From assembly GCA_945861785.1 (NCBI GenBank), contig CAMAWD010000044.1:1-48267 (forward strand): a stretch of 48,267 bases of DNA. The letters run 5' to 3'. Shown piece after piece: positions 1 through 9,287 of this stretch. Within the stretch, counting starts at the first letter, position 1, and each line of letters opens with the position of its first letter. The position numbers and the translations under genes were made by a program. This DNA is from Rhodoferax sp. OV413 (GTDB lineage: Bacteria; Pseudomonadota; Gammaproteobacteria; Burkholderiales; Burkholderiaceae_C). The notes below the pieces were generated by a model. That model made no database searches. It had not been told where the DNA came from and saw only the letters and a list, made by a program, of their open reading frames with translations.

Positions 1-966
1 AGTGGTACCGGCAAGTCCACCCTGGCGCGCGACGTGTTGCTGGCGAATGTGCAGACGGCAGTGGCCAGGCGCAGCACCCGCGCCGGTCGCGACGCGCTGG
101 AGGCTGGCGAGAAGATCGCCTGGGTGGGATGCGCTGGCGTCACCGGATATGAATCCATCGACCGTGTGCTGGAGGTCGACCAGACCCCGATCGGCAAGAC
201 CCCGCGCAGTTGCCCCGCCACCTACATCGGTTTCTGGGACACCATCCGCAAGCTGTTCGCCGACACGCTCGAGGCGCGTGCGCGCGGGTATGCCGCCAAC
301 CGCTTCAGTTTCAATACCGGCGAAGGCCGCTGTCCGGGTTGCGAGGGGCAGGGCATCCGTACGGTGGCCATGAGTTTCCTGCCCGACGTGAAGGTGCTGT
401 GTGAAACCTGCCGCGGCACGCGCTTCAACCCCGAAACCCTGGCGGTCAGCTGGCGCGGCAAGAACATCGGCGAGATCCTGCAGATGGAGGTCGACGAGGC
501 GGTGGACTTCTTCGCCGCCATGCCGTCCATCAGCCACCCGCTGCAGCTGCTCAAGGACGTGGGACTGGGTTACCTGACGCTCGGGCAGCCGTCGCCCACG
601 CTCAGTGGTGGCGAGGCGCAACGCATCAAGCTGGTGACTGAACTCAGCAAGGTGCGTGACGACATCACGCGCCGCGGCCAGAAGGCGCCACACACACTCT
701 ACGTGCTGGACGAACCCACGGTGGGGTTGCACATGGCCGACGTCGAAAAACTCATCCGCGTGTTGCACCGGCTGGTGGACGGCGGCCACAGCGTGGTGGT
801 GATCGAACACGACCTGGACGTGATCGCCGAAGCGGACTGGGTGATAGACCTCGGCCCCGAAGGCGGTGACGCCGGCGGCCGGGTGGTGGCTGCCGCCACG
901 CCGGAGGACGTGGTGGCGCTGGGCACCCACACCGGAGTGGCGCTGCAGGCGGTGCTGGCGCGTTAG
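1..966 (+). CDS. uvrA: UvrA excinuclease ABC subunit A, C-terminal part (5' end outside window)
   Basis: The reading frame is open from base 1 and ends in TAG at 964-966, giving 321 residues of the second ABC ATPase half of UvrA, the damage-recognition ATPase of nucleotide excision repair. It begins inside the Walker A motif (SGTGKST). A zinc module follows, with Cys pairs at fragment residues 111/114 and 134/137, then the signature LSGGEAQ near 201 and Walker [11 protein letters not shown] near 236. The sequence diverges from E. coli UvrA: it has a longer insert between signature and Walker B ([15 protein letters not shown]). This resembles the C-terminal half of the roughly double-length UvrA proteins I recall from Burkholderiales, but only the full gene could show that. 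It is convergent with the next gene and overlaps it by 4 bases. Confidence 0.93.
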   Translation, partial: SGTGKSTLARDVLLANVQTAVARRSTRAGRDALEAGEKIAWVGCAGVTGYESIDRVLEVDQTPIGKTPRSCPATYIGFWDTIRKLFADTLEARARGYAANRFSFNTGEGRCPGCEGQGIRTVAMSFLPDVKVLCETCRGTRFNPETLAVSWRGKNIGEILQMEVDEAVDFFAAMPSISHPLQLLKDVGLGYLTLGQPSPTLSGGEAQRIKLVTELSKVRDDITRRGQKAPHTLYVLDEPTVGLHMADVEKLIRVLHRLVDGGHSVVVIEHDLDVIAEADWVIDLGPEGGDAGGRVVAAATPEDVVALGTHTGVALQAVLAR

Positions 967-1715
967 CTTGCCAACGGCCGCTTGGGCACGAGCACCCGCG
1001 TGCCGTCCTGGCAGGCAAGGAGTTCGCTTTCCACGCCGAAGGCCTGGGCGATGTGCGCAACCGTCAGCACCTGTTCGGGTGTGCCGCTGGCCAGAACGCG
1101 TCCGCCATACAGCAGCACGATGTCGTCGCAGAAGCGCGCGGCGGCCTGCAGATCGTGCAGCACGACCACGGTCACGAGTTGCCGGTCCCTCGTCATGGCG
1201 CGCACCACCTGCAGCACATCGAGCTGGTGGCGGACGTCGAGCGCGCTGATCGGTTCGTCCAGCAACAACACCGATGGTTGCGAGACCAGTGCCTGCGCCA
1301 GAAACACCATCTGGCGCTGACCGCCACTGAGTTCGCCCAGATAACAACCGGCCAAAGGTTCGATATCGAGCGCGCGCAGCGCCTGCCGCACCGCGTCCAG
1401 GTCATCGTTACCCACCCGCAGACCCAGTTCCCCGAGCCGCCCGAGCAGCACCACGTCGAGCACGGTCAGGGCCTGTGGCGTTTGCAGGTCCTGGGGCATG
1501 TAGCCGATCGAGCGCGGACGGTCACGCGAACCGCCGAAGAGGATCTGGCCTTCGTGGCCCAGAAGTCCCGCCAGGGCCTTGATCAGCGTCGACTTGCCCG
1601 AGCCGTTGGGGCCGACGATGCCCAGCATGCGGCCGCTTGTTGCCAGGAGGTCGATGCCATGCAGAACCGTGCGCGGACCGTAACGCGCCGTCAGGGCCCG
1701 TGTCGTGACGCTCAC
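963..1715 (-). CDS. ABC transporter ATP-binding protein, metal-chelate/cobalamin type
   Basis: A 250-residue cytoplasmic ATPase of the FecE/FhuC/BtuD type that energises import of a metal chelate (siderophore, haem or cobalamin). Walker [10 protein letters not shown] is at 35-43, the signature LSGGQRQ at 129-135, Walker B VLLLDEP at 149-155 and the H-loop VVLHD near 185. The frame is open much further upstream, but the GTG at 1715 overlaps the permease stop as GTGA and places the first beta strand at the normal distance from Walker A, so I chose it. It is the third gene of a translationally coupled binding protein-permease-ATPase operon. The substrate cannot be read from sequence. Confidence 0.92.
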   Translation of the reverse strand: MSVTTRALTARYGPRTVLHGIDLLATSGRMLGIVGPNGSGKSTLIKALAGLLGHEGQILFGGSRDRPRSIGYMPQDLQTPQALTVLDVVLLGRLGELGLRVGNDDLDAVRQALRALDIEPLAGCYLGELSGGQRQMVFLAQALVSQPSVLLLDEPISALDVRHQLDVLQVVRAMTRDRQLVTVVVLHDLQAAARFCDDIVLLYGGRVLASGTPEQVLTVAHIAQAFGVESELLACQDGTRVLVPKRPLAS

Positions 1716-2809
1716 CAGTACCCCCTTCGGTTGCGCAGCACCAACCAGACGAAGAAAGGCACCCCGATCAGCGAGGTCACGATGCCGATCGGAAATATCG
1801 CCCCAGGGGAAATCGTCTTGCTGGCGACCGATGCCAGTGACAGCAACAAGGCGCCCATCAGGGCCGATGCCGGCAGCAGGCCGCGCTGGTCTTCCCCGAC
1901 AAGCATGCGCGCCAGATGGGGTGCGACCAGCCCAACGAACCCGATGGTGCCGACAAAGGCGACCGCCACGCCGGTGAGCGCCGAGACCAGTACGAACGAG
2001 CGGATACGCAATGCGCGCACGTTGACGCCGACGGCCGCGGCGCGCGCGTCCCCCAGCTTGAGGGCGGTGAGGCGCCAGACATCGCGCATCAGCAGCGGTG
2101 TACACAGCAGCAAGACAGACAGGATCACCCAGAGCTTCGGCCAGGTGGACTTCTGAAGACTGCCGAACAACCAGAACACAACCTGTTGCAGGGACTCGGG
2201 TGACGCGATCATCTGCAGGAGCGAGGTCAGCGCCTGGAACAGGAACTGCAGCGCGATCCCTGCCAGCACCAGCGCCTCGGCGCTGGCGGTACGCGCACCA
2301 CCGATCAGGTACACCCCGGCGCAGGCGATGCCTGCGAACAGCACCGCATTGAGGGGGATCGCATAGGTTTCAGGTACCGGCAGCGAGGCGCCCAGCACGA
2401 TCACCAGGGCCGCACCGAAACCCGCACCGGCCGAAATACCGAGCGTATAGCTCGATGCCAGCGGGTTGTTGAGGATGGTCTGCATGATGGCGCCAGACAG
2501 GCCCAGCGCGGCGCCCACGGTCAGCGCGGTCAGGGCCACCGGCAACCGGATCGACCACACGATGGCCTGGACCGCAGCGTCCGAGGGCTGGCCCAGCACC
2601 GCGCGGGCGACCGCCCCCAGTGGCAGGAACGCCGGGCCCGTCGCGATGTCCAGCAACACGCCGGCCAGCAAGGCACCGAGTGCACCCAGCAGCACCGTGA
2701 CGCGGCGCGCGGCCGCCTGCCGGTAGGCGGCAGCAACCGCGTCATGCACGGGAAATCCCGACTCCGCGCGTTGCCGTGTTGCGGGTTCCGGATACGGCCC
2801 GGCCCTCAT
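1712..2809 (-). CDS. FecCD-family ABC transporter permease
   Basis: A 365-residue inner-membrane permease of the FecCD/BtuC family, which forms the homodimeric channel of iron-siderophore and vitamin B12 importers. About ten hydrophobic segments follow a short cytoplasmic N-terminus. Family-typical motifs include GAALGLSGAIMQTILNNPLA and, in the last third, GFVGLVAPHLAR and SLIGVPFFVWL. The ATG at 2809 overlaps the stop of the binding-protein gene (ATGA), so I preferred it to the longer open frame. Its own stop overlaps the ATPase start. The context says one importer; which metal chelate it carries is unknown. Confidence 0.93.
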   Translation of the reverse strand: MRAGPYPEPATRQRAESGFPVHDAVAAAYRQAAARRVTVLLGALGALLAGVLLDIATGPAFLPLGAVARAVLGQPSDAAVQAIVWSIRLPVALTALTVGAALGLSGAIMQTILNNPLASSYTLGISAGAGFGAALVIVLGASLPVPETYAIPLNAVLFAGIACAGVYLIGGARTASAEALVLAGIALQFLFQALTSLLQMIASPESLQQVVFWLFGSLQKSTWPKLWVILSVLLLCTPLLMRDVWRLTALKLGDARAAAVGVNVRALRIRSFVLVSALTGVAVAFVGTIGFVGLVAPHLARMLVGEDQRGLLPASALMGALLLSLASVASKTISPGAIFPIGIVTSLIGVPFFVWLVLRNRRGYW

Positions 2810-3927
2810 GGTTTCAACGGCAGCATCCAGACCCCGCTGTAGGCGACCGGCAGGTATTTCGCGTGGTAGGACCGGAACGACGCATCGGGGTCCACATCTC
2901 GGAATGCGTCCGGATACAGGCGTTTGGCCATGTATTGCATTGGTACGAAGTCGAACAACGTGCGGCACAGGCCATGTTCAATGGCATGCACCTCCCCGCT
3001 CTTGACCGCCTTCAGACCTGGCCATCCAGCGCGCTGGGTGTAGGGCTCCAGGCTCTTGCGGGTGACGTCGGCGCTGGCCTCGTAGCCGGTCTTCACGGCC
3101 AGCGGTTTGTTGACCCAGGACGAGCCGGCGATGAAGATCAGGTCCGGGTCGGCAGCGATCACGGTTTCTGCATTCAATGGGCCCCAGGGGCCAGGCAGTT
3201 TGCCGTCGGCCAGGTTCTCGGCGCCGAGCACGGTGATGATCTTGCCCCACATCGTGCCGCTGTAGCTGTTGCCGACGGTGTCGGGGCCGGCCTGGCCGAG
3301 TTCCACGTAGACCTTCTTGCGCGTGCCGCCAGCCTTGGCGATGCGCGCCAGGATGTTCTTGTATTCGCGGTCGTACAGTGCGGCGAGTTCTTCGGCCCGG
3401 GCATCGGTGCCCATCACCTTGCCGATGGCCCGGGTCGATGCGAGGTGGCGCTCCAAAACCTGGGCGTTGTAGTCGATCACGACGATGGGAATGCCGGCAG
3501 CCTCGATCTGGTCGCGTGCGGTCTTGAGGGCGTTGAAGGTCCACTCGGCGATGAACAACACGTCTGGCTTCAGCGCGATGATTTTCTCGGCGCTGAACGT
3601 GCCTTCGTCCGAATGCCCCACGTCGGGCATCGCCTGCAGGTTGGGGATGACCGCCGCGTAACGCTTAAAGATCGCCGGGCGCCAGCCTTCCCAGGGTGTG
3701 CGCGACATGCCCACGACCTTGGCCCATGCATCCTTGCCGGCGACCGCGGTGAATTCCTCGTAGTTGAAGTTGATCACCACACGTTGTACGGGGCTGGTGA
3801 CCTTGACCTTTCGCCCGAGGGCGTCGGTTACCTCGATGGTGGCGGCCCAGGTTGCGGTGGCCAGCATCGCCACGAGCAAAAGCAAACAGTTGCGCAGATG
3901 CTGCGCAAAGACGTTGAACGGTTTCAT
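2806..3927 (-). CDS. Periplasmic metal-chelate-binding protein (FepB/BtuF type)
   Basis: A 373-residue precursor with a clear signal peptide (residues 1-28, hydrophobic LLLLVAML, likely cut after TWA). The mature part starts as helical-backbone binding proteins do: IEVTDALGRKVKVTSPVQRVV, followed by the characteristic ALKPDVLFIAEW and later AADPDLIFIAGSSW strands. It would deliver a ferric siderophore, haem, cobalamin or other metal chelate to the adjoining permease. It is the first gene of the operon; the ATG at 3927 has only a weak ribosome site (GGAAC). No TonB-dependent receptor is present in the window. Upstream, 3960-4026 holds two small perfect hairpins (GCACCA/TGGTGC and GGCTGCC/GGCAGCC) that I could not match to a known riboswitch. 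Confidence 0.9.
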   Translation of the reverse strand: MKPFNVFAQHLRNCLLLLVAMLATATWAATIEVTDALGRKVKVTSPVQRVVINFNYEEFTAVAGKDAWAKVVGMSRTPWEGWRPAIFKRYAAVIPNLQAMPDVGHSDEGTFSAEKIIALKPDVLFIAEWTFNALKTARDQIEAAGIPIVVIDYNAQVLERHLASTRAIGKVMGTDARAEELAALYDREYKNILARIAKAGGTRKKVYVELGQAGPDTVGNSYSGTMWGKIITVLGAENLADGKLPGPWGPLNAETVIAADPDLIFIAGSSWVNKPLAVKTGYEASADVTRKSLEPYTQRAGWPGLKAVKSGEVHAIEHGLCRTLFDFVPMQYMAKRLYPDAFRDVDPDASFRSYHAKYLPVAYSGVWMLPLKP

Positions 3928-4103
3928 GTGAGAGTTCCAAAAATGGTGTGGCAAGGTGATGCGCGCAAATGCCTGGCACCAACGGCTGGTGCTTGCATGC
4001 GCATCTGGGGGCTGCCTGCGGCAGCCGAAAGCGCGTGCACGGGACATGTGACGCGCGGTGTGCCGCCCGGACTCGGCCGGCTCGGCAACGCGAGGGATTC
4101 AGC

Positions 4104-4466
4104 TCAGGAAACTGGAGGGGAGGGCGGGCCGCGCGAAGGCAGTGGCGGTGCCGCAGCCCGGATCACCGGGCAGCTTGTCGCATGTCGGGCATGCGCGATG
4201 CACGCAAGCGGAAGACTGAAACTGGGGACTTGGGTGGGCGGTGGTGGCAGAAAGACGCTGGCACACAAGGGGCAGTCCATGCCAGTCTGCACAGTCGCCT
4301 GGCCGTCATCCTGGATTGGCACCCACTTGACCATGCCATTGGCACTGCAGACCATGGTGTAGGGCCCACCGTCGATGGCCGCCGATGCAACAGATGCCCC
4401 GAGAAACAGCACGTACCACGCGAGGACGAAACCCGCGATGGTCCGGAAACTTCCCAGTCTGCGCAT
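4104..4466 (-). CDS. DUF2946-type small exported protein with CPLC motif
   Basis: A 120-residue protein starting MRRLGSF, with a hydrophobic N-terminal segment (TIAGFVLAWYVLFLGASVASA) that is a signal peptide or anchor. The body carries MVCSANGMVKWVPI and GMDCPLCASVF, the arrangement I associate with DUF2946, a family often found beside TonB receptors and copper or iron uptake genes. The Cys-Pro-Leu-Cys pair could bind a metal. The tail is low-complexity and proline-rich, ending PPSPPVS. It lies 176 bases upstream of the metal-chelate importer on the same strand, suggesting a shared role in metal handling. The biochemical function is unknown. Confidence 0.72.
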   Translation of the reverse strand: MRRLGSFRTIAGFVLAWYVLFLGASVASAAIDGGPYTMVCSANGMVKWVPIQDDGQATVQTGMDCPLCASVFLPPPPTQVPSFSLPLACIAHARHATSCPVIRAAAPPLPSRGPPSPPVS

Positions 4467-4538
4467 CGGTCAATGATAACCAATAGCCGGCGTGGTCCTG
4501 TGGTGCAATGCATTCATCCTCAGCCAACTTCTGACGCC

Positions 4539-5585
4539 ATGAAGACCTTCTACAACCATCTCCACGCCTTGCACCACGGCAGGCTGGAGATGTTCCGTGG
4601 GCAACTCGTTCCGTGTTTCGAAGTGCCCGGGCGGGTTGACGATGTGCTGGCGTGTGTCCGGGCGCGCAGGCTTGGTCCGGTGCAGCAGGCCTCGGACCAC
4701 GGCAGTGCCATGCTCGCCAAAATCCACAGCGCGTCTTATCTGGGGTTTCTGGAGCATGCCTGGGCCGACTGGGTGGCACTGGACCCGGCCAACGCCACGC
4801 GGGATGCCTTGCCGTCGGTGTGGCCCAACCACGGCTTGCGCACCGATGTGTTGCCGGCCAACTTCGCGGCGCGTCTGGGGCGCTTTTCGTTCGACTCCGG
4901 CTCGCCGCTCACATCCGGCACATGGGTGGCGGCACGACAGGGCGCATTCTGCGCGCTGGACGCAGCCCATGCGGTGGCGGATGGTGCGCGCGCTGCATTC
5001 GCGCTCAGTCGCCCACCCGGGCACCACGCCGGCGCCGACTTCTACGGTGGTTACTGCTTCCTGAACAATGCCGCACTGGCAGCCCAGGCGCTGCGCGACC
5101 GTGGCATGGCGCGTGTTGCGGTGCTCGACATCGACTACCACCATGGCAACGGCACACAGGCGATCTTCTACGACCGGGCCGATGTCTTCTTCGCCAGCAT
5201 CCACGGCGATCCGCATACCGAATACCCGTTCTTCCTGGGTTACATGGATGAACTGGGCACAGGGGCTGGCGAGGGTTTCAACCTGAATCTGCCGCTGTCG
5301 CGCGGCACCGGTTTTGGGCAGTGGCGCGCGGCGCTTGAGCTTGCATTGCAGCGGATTGCAGGTTTCCGCGCCGACGCGTTGGTGGTGTCGCTGGGGTTGG
5401 ACACTTTTGAGGGTGATCCGATCTCGGGTTTCAGGCTGCGCAGCGAGGACTACCTGGCCGTCGGTGGAGATCTGGCCGATGCCGGCTTACCCACCGCCTT
5501 TATTTTCGAAGGTGGTTATGCTGTGGTCGATCTGGGTGTCAATGCGGTGAACGTGCTGGAAGGTTTCGAGCAGCGCGCGGGCTGA
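4539..5585 (+). CDS. Histone deacetylase-family amidohydrolase (acetylpolyamine amidohydrolase-like)
   Basis: A 348-residue Zn-dependent deacetylase of the arginase/HDAC fold. The catalytic His pair is at 162-163 (RPPGHHAGADFYGGYCFLNN). The predicted zinc ligands are D199 and H201 (DIDYHHGNGTQ) and D288 (SLGLDTFEGDP), and the transition-state Tyr is Y327 (IFEGGY). All key residues are present, so an active enzyme is expected. Bacterial members act on acetylpolyamines or other acetylated amines, and the substrate here is not determinable. The open frame extends upstream to 3969, but ATG 4539 starts a normal family N-terminus (MKTFYNHLHALHHG). It is a single gene divergent from the DUF2946 gene. 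Confidence 0.92.
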   Translation: MKTFYNHLHALHHGRLEMFRGQLVPCFEVPGRVDDVLACVRARRLGPVQQASDHGSAMLAKIHSASYLGFLEHAWADWVALDPANATRDALPSVWPNHGLRTDVLPANFAARLGRFSFDSGSPLTSGTWVAARQGAFCALDAAHAVADGARAAFALSRPPGHHAGADFYGGYCFLNNAALAAQALRDRGMARVAVLDIDYHHGNGTQAIFYDRADVFFASIHGDPHTEYPFFLGYMDELGTGAGEGFNLNLPLSRGTGFGQWRAALELALQRIAGFRADALVVSLGLDTFEGDPISGFRLRSEDYLAVGGDLADAGLPTAFIFEGGYAVVDLGVNAVNVLEGFEQRAG

Positions 5586-5624
5586 CGGCCGCTTGGCCGG
5601 TGCGGTACGCGGCTTGTCGGTCTT

Positions 5625-6797
5625 TCAGAAGTCCGGCTGGTTGCGGGTGCGCAGCAGTGCGATCCAGCCCACCAGTGCCACCATGCCCAGCAACACAGGG
5701 AACCCGAAGGTGGGCGACCACTGCAGCAGTGCCCCCGAAGCCCCCGAGGCGATCATGCCGCCCAGCGTGTAGGTGAGCACCAGCACGGCCGTGCTGTTCA
5801 CCAGCGTGATGCCCTCCTCGCGCGAACCGATGTCGATCATCGCCAGGGTGTAGAGGCTGCCACCGGCGCCGCCCCACAGAAACACGATCGGCCAGGCCAG
5901 GGCGGTGATGTGCGCCACAAATGGGACCACGCAGGTGGCCGCCAGCGTGACAAAGGCCAGCACGATCATCATCGTGCGCCGGCCCGCAGCCTTGTGCGTC
6001 CAGCGGTCGGCGACCATGCCCACCGGCAGCATCATCAACGCACTGCCCAGCCCGCTGGCGGACACCAGCAGTGCGGCGGTGGCCGCCCCCTGGCCCAGGG
6101 CCAGGCCGTACAGCGGCAGGATGGAGGTGATGCCGCTTTCGAAAAACCCGCCCACAAACCCGGCCAGCATGATGATGGGGTGTTTCACCAGCGCCTGCCA
6201 GACGCCGTGCAGACCGACCTTCGCGCTGTCGGCATCGGCCGCGGCGGGCATCTTCGGGATGGCCAGGCTCCATGCCAAACCCGCCGCCATGAAACCTGCG
6301 GCCACCCACAACGCAGCTGCGTGTCCGGGCCCGATCCAGACCAGCACGCCGGGGCCGATGACGAACGTGGTGCCCACCATGGTCTCGAAAATGCCGACGT
6401 AGCGCCCGCGTTGGCCGGGTGGAGAGAACTCGGCGACGACCGCTTCGGACAGCACCCACCGCAATCCGGACGCGGCACCCGCCAGCAGTTCGAGCGCAAA
6501 CCAGACTGGCAGGGAATCGGTCAATGCAAACCCGACCGCCGCCAGCGCCGGGACGGCTGCCGACAGCCACAAGGTGGGCCGACGCCCGAGGTGGCGGGTG
6601 ACCCAGGACGCAAATGGCGTGAACAGGAAGATGCCCGCCCAGCCTGTCGCGGCGAACAGGCCGGCCACTGCGGTGGATACCCCGTCGCCCTTGAGCTTCA
6701 GCAGAAGCAGTGGTAGCAGCATGAAGTACCCCACCAGCTCGAAAAAGGTGGAGACGAACACCGCCACCAACCCCAGTCGGGCATGGGCCTGGCTCAC
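5625..6797 (-). CDS. Major facilitator superfamily transporter
   Basis: A 390-residue inner-membrane carrier with about twelve hydrophobic segments. The inter-domain MFS motif appears after TM2 in modified form (SWVTRHLGRRPTLW). The substrate is unknown; the two halves are separated by a short cytoplasmic loop (IPKMPAAADADSAKVG). I chose GTG 6797 because AAGG lies 8 bases upstream and it falls 16 bases after the phosphatase stop, giving an N-terminus that leads directly into TM1 (AHARLGLVAVFVSTFFELVGY). It is the last gene of a prfC-HAD-MFS minus-strand run. Confidence 0.9.
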   Translation of the reverse strand: MSQAHARLGLVAVFVSTFFELVGYFMLLPLLLLKLKGDGVSTAVAGLFAATGWAGIFLFTPFASWVTRHLGRRPTLWLSAAVPALAAVGFALTDSLPVWFALELLAGAASGLRWVLSEAVVAEFSPPGQRGRYVGIFETMVGTTFVIGPGVLVWIGPGHAAALWVAAGFMAAGLAWSLAIPKMPAAADADSAKVGLHGVWQALVKHPIIMLAGFVGGFFESGITSILPLYGLALGQGAATAALLVSASGLGSALMMLPVGMVADRWTHKAAGRRTMMIVLAFVTLAATCVVPFVAHITALAWPIVFLWGGAGGSLYTLAMIDIGSREEGITLVNSTAVLVLTYTLGGMIASGASGALLQWSPTFGFPVLLGMVALVGWIALLRTRNQPDF

Positions 6798-6813
6798 TGG
6801 TTGACCTTCGTGT

Positions 6814-7629
6814 TCATACGGGCGAAGCGCGTGGATGGCAACGGCCCGGCGTGGACAGCAGCGCCTGCACCACCTCGGCAAAACCGGCACCCCGTTCGGC
6901 CGGCGTGACATACCGCGGCAGGTGCGCGAGTTCGGGGACGAACCGGCGCACATTGGCCACACCGAATGAATTGCGGAACGCCTGGAACATCAACTGGTCA
7001 TTGGTGGAGTCGCCCACATACACCCAGTGCGCGATTTCGGCGTCGAGCGTGCGGCCCCAGAGCGCCTGCACGATCCAGCGCGCCCCGACCAGCTTGTTGT
7101 GGTTGCCGTACCAGCCGTTGATGTGGATGCTGCTCACCGTGGCCGACATGCCCTCGGCCTCCATGATCCGCACCACCTCTGCGATGGCATCCTTGGGCAG
7201 ATGGGTGAACTCGCTGTGGTCGATGGCGATGTCGGTCTCCCGTCCCCGCGAATCCTGTGACAACAAGGCCCCGGGTACTTCGCGCATCACACGGATGGCC
7301 ACCTGTTCCATCCGCGCGAAGTTGCGGGCCCGGGTTTGTGCGTCCTGCAGGTAGAGCCGGGCCAGACCCTGCGGCCCGCGCACCAGCGCCACCGAGCCGT
7401 TTTCCGCCACGATGGCATCCACCGGCCAGGTCTGCGCAAACGGCACGCTCCAGCCCAGGGGCCTGCCGGTGACGGCCACCACCGGCAGCCCGGCCTGCTT
7501 CAGGTTTTCAAGCGCATCCAGCGCATCCGGCGTGATGGCTCCTTCGGTTGTGAGCGTGTCGTCGATGTCCGTGAACACGCCGACCACCTCCCGGCGGTCT
7601 TCCTCGGGCCACTCGTCCAGGGCGTGCAT
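6814..7629 (-). CDS. HAD-IIB family phosphatase (Cof/SPP-like)
   Basis: A 271-residue haloacid-dehalogenase-superfamily hydrolase. Motif I is DIDDTLTTEG, with the nucleophile D21 and acid D23. Motif II is in VTGRP near residue 57, and the acidic motif IV is GDSTND near 213. The cap region between II and IV fits subclass IIB (sugar phosphatases such as Cof, mannosyl-3-phosphoglycerate or sucrose-6-phosphate phosphatases). The substrate is unknown. The frame is open far upstream over prfC in another frame; ATG 7629 follows the prfC stop by 17 bases and gives a normal N-terminus. It is probably cotranscribed with prfC and the MFS gene. Confidence 0.9.
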   Translation of the reverse strand: MHALDEWPEEDRREVVGVFTDIDDTLTTEGAITPDALDALENLKQAGLPVVAVTGRPLGWSVPFAQTWPVDAIVAENGSVALVRGPQGLARLYLQDAQTRARNFARMEQVAIRVMREVPGALLSQDSRGRETDIAIDHSEFTHLPKDAIAEVVRIMEAEGMSATVSSIHINGWYGNHNKLVGARWIVQALWGRTLDAEIAHWVYVGDSTNDQLMFQAFRNSFGVANVRRFVPELAHLPRYVTPAERGAGFAEVVQALLSTPGRCHPRASPV

Positions 7630-7646
7630 CGGCGGGGCAACGCGGG

Positions 7647-9287
7647 TCAGCCGGCTGACTGCAGCGCCAGGCCGGCGTGTTCGCGCAGCGGGTGGAAGTG
7701 GATCTTGGGGAAACGTTCCTGCGCCAGGCGCACGTCGTACTGCGAGGTGGTCAGGTAGGCAAGCGTGTTGGCTGCGTCCAGTGCCATCCGCATGGGATAG
7801 GCGTCGCAGAAGGCGCGCAGCTCCTGGGGCGTGTCGGCGGTGATCCAGCGCGCGCCGACGTACTGGCTGGACTCCAGCCGGATGTCGGCGTCGTATTCGC
7901 CTTTGAGCCGGTGCTGGACCACTTCGAACTGCAGTTGACCGACCGCGCCCAGTAGCATCGGCCCACCCACGTTCGGCCGGAACACCTGGATCGCACCCTC
8001 TTCGCCCAGCTGGGCCAGCCCCTGCTGCAACTGCTTGGTGCGCAGCGGGTTTCTCAAGATCACGGTCATGAACAACTCGGGCGCAAAGAAGGGCAGGCCG
8101 GTGAACTGCAGCGCCACGCTGCCGTCGGTGATGGTGTCGCCCAGTTGCACGCCCCCGTGGGTCGTGAAACCCACGATGTCGCCGGCGTAGGCCTCGTTGA
8201 CCGCTTCGCGCCGCTGGCTCATGAAGGTCACCACGCTGGTCGGGCGCAGTTCCTTGGCCGTGCGCTGCACCTTGAGCTTCATGCCGGGCGTGTATTTGCC
8301 CGAACACATGCGCACAAAGGCGATACGGTCACGGTGCGATGGGTCCATGTTGGCCTGCACCTTGAACACGACGCCCGCAAACGCATCGTCTTCCGGACGG
8401 ACCTCCCGGACGACCGGTTGCTTGTTGACGACCAGCGAACTGGTGCGCGGTTGCGGCGAAGGGGCGAGGTCCACCAGCGCATCCAGCACCTCCATGACGC
8501 CGAAATTGTTGACGCCCGAGCCGAAAAAAACCGGCGTCTGCCGACCGGCCAGGAATGCCGCACGGTCCCAGGCGGGGGAGGCGCCGGTGGCCAGTTCCAT
8601 GCTTTCCATGGCGGTGTCGAATTCGCGGCCGAAACGCTCCTGCAGCGCCGCGCTCTCGGTCAGCGGGGTGGTCCGGAAGTCCTGCGGGCGGCGCTCGCTG
8701 CCGGATTCGAACACGGTCATTGTGTGTGTGTTCAGGTTCACGATGCCGCCGAAGGTCTTGCCCTGGCCCACGGGCCATGTCATGGGCACGCAGGGCATGC
8801 CGAGCTCGCGCTCGATTTCGTCCAGAATGTCGAGTGGCTCGCGCACCTCGCGGTCCATCTTGTTGACGAAGGTGATGATGGGCGTGTTGCGCTGGCGGCA
8901 GACCTCGATCAGCCGGCGCGTCTGGGCTTCGACGCCGTTGGCAGCGTCGATCACCATCAACGCGGAGTCCACCGCGGTCAACACCCGGTAGGTGTCTTCC
9001 GAGAAGTCCTTGTGGCCGGGGGTGTCGAGCAGGTTGATGACGTGGTCGCGGTAGACCATCTGCATCACCGAACTGGCCACCGAGATACCGCGCTGCTTTT
9101 CAATCTCCATCCAGTCGCTGGTGGCGTGGCGCGTGGCCTTGCGCGCCTTGACCGACCCGGCGATCTGGATCGCGCCTGAGAAAAGCAGCAGCTTTTCAGT
9201 GAGCGTGGTCTTGCCCGCGTCGGGGTGGGAGATGATGGCAAAGGTGCGGCGACGCCGTGTTTCCGCCAGATAGGGTTGGTTTGTCAT
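7647..9287 (-). CDS. prfC: Peptide chain release factor 3 (RF-3)
   Basis: A 546-residue translational GTPase that recycles RF1/RF2 from the ribosome after termination. G1 is SHPDAGKTT (20-28), with the family-typical insert GSVKARKATRHATSDWMEIE, then switch I/G2 RGISV, DTPGHKDFSEDTYR for G3 and NKMDRE for G4. The C-terminal domains include GAVGQLQFEVVQHRL. The length matches RF-3 (about 530 residues). ATG 9287 (MTNQPYLAET) is chosen over the longer open frame because RF-3 proteins start close to this point. It is the first gene of the prfC-HAD-MFS run. Confidence 0.97.
   Translation of the reverse strand: MTNQPYLAETRRRRTFAIISHPDAGKTTLTEKLLLFSGAIQIAGSVKARKATRHATSDWMEIEKQRGISVASSVMQMVYRDHVINLLDTPGHKDFSEDTYRVLTAVDSALMVIDAANGVEAQTRRLIEVCRQRNTPIITFVNKMDREVREPLDILDEIERELGMPCVPMTWPVGQGKTFGGIVNLNTHTMTVFESGSERRPQDFRTTPLTESAALQERFGREFDTAMESMELATGASPAWDRAAFLAGRQTPVFFGSGVNNFGVMEVLDALVDLAPSPQPRTSSLVVNKQPVVREVRPEDDAFAGVVFKVQANMDPSHRDRIAFVRMCSGKYTPGMKLKVQRTAKELRPTSVVTFMSQRREAVNEAYAGDIVGFTTHGGVQLGDTITDGSVALQFTGLPFFAPELFMTVILRNPLRTKQLQQGLAQLGEEGAIQVFRPNVGGPMLLGAVGQLQFEVVQHRLKGEYDADIRLESSQYVGARWITADTPQELRAFCDAYPMRMALDAANTLAYLTTSQYDVRLAQERFPKIHFHPLREHAGLALQSAG

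Noticed and set aside
963-2105. 380-residue open frame reaching across the ABC ATPase into the permease gene
   Set aside because: The first 130 residues are an antiparallel-frame shadow of the permease; the real ATPase starts at 1715.
3928-4103. Possible cobalamin riboswitch upstream of the metal-chelate-binding protein
   Set aside because: I looked for the B12-box and the conserved cobalamin core on the minus strand; the GC-rich hairpins seen do not carry those conserved bases.
6814-8307. 497-residue open frame covering the HAD phosphatase plus upstream sequence
   Set aside because: The upstream part is an alternative frame of prfC with Arg/Gly/Ala-rich nonsense; the phosphatase family starts at 7629.
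8145-9179. 344-residue plus-strand ORF opposite prfC
   Set aside because: His/Ala/Gly-rich shadow of the high-GC prfC coding strand.
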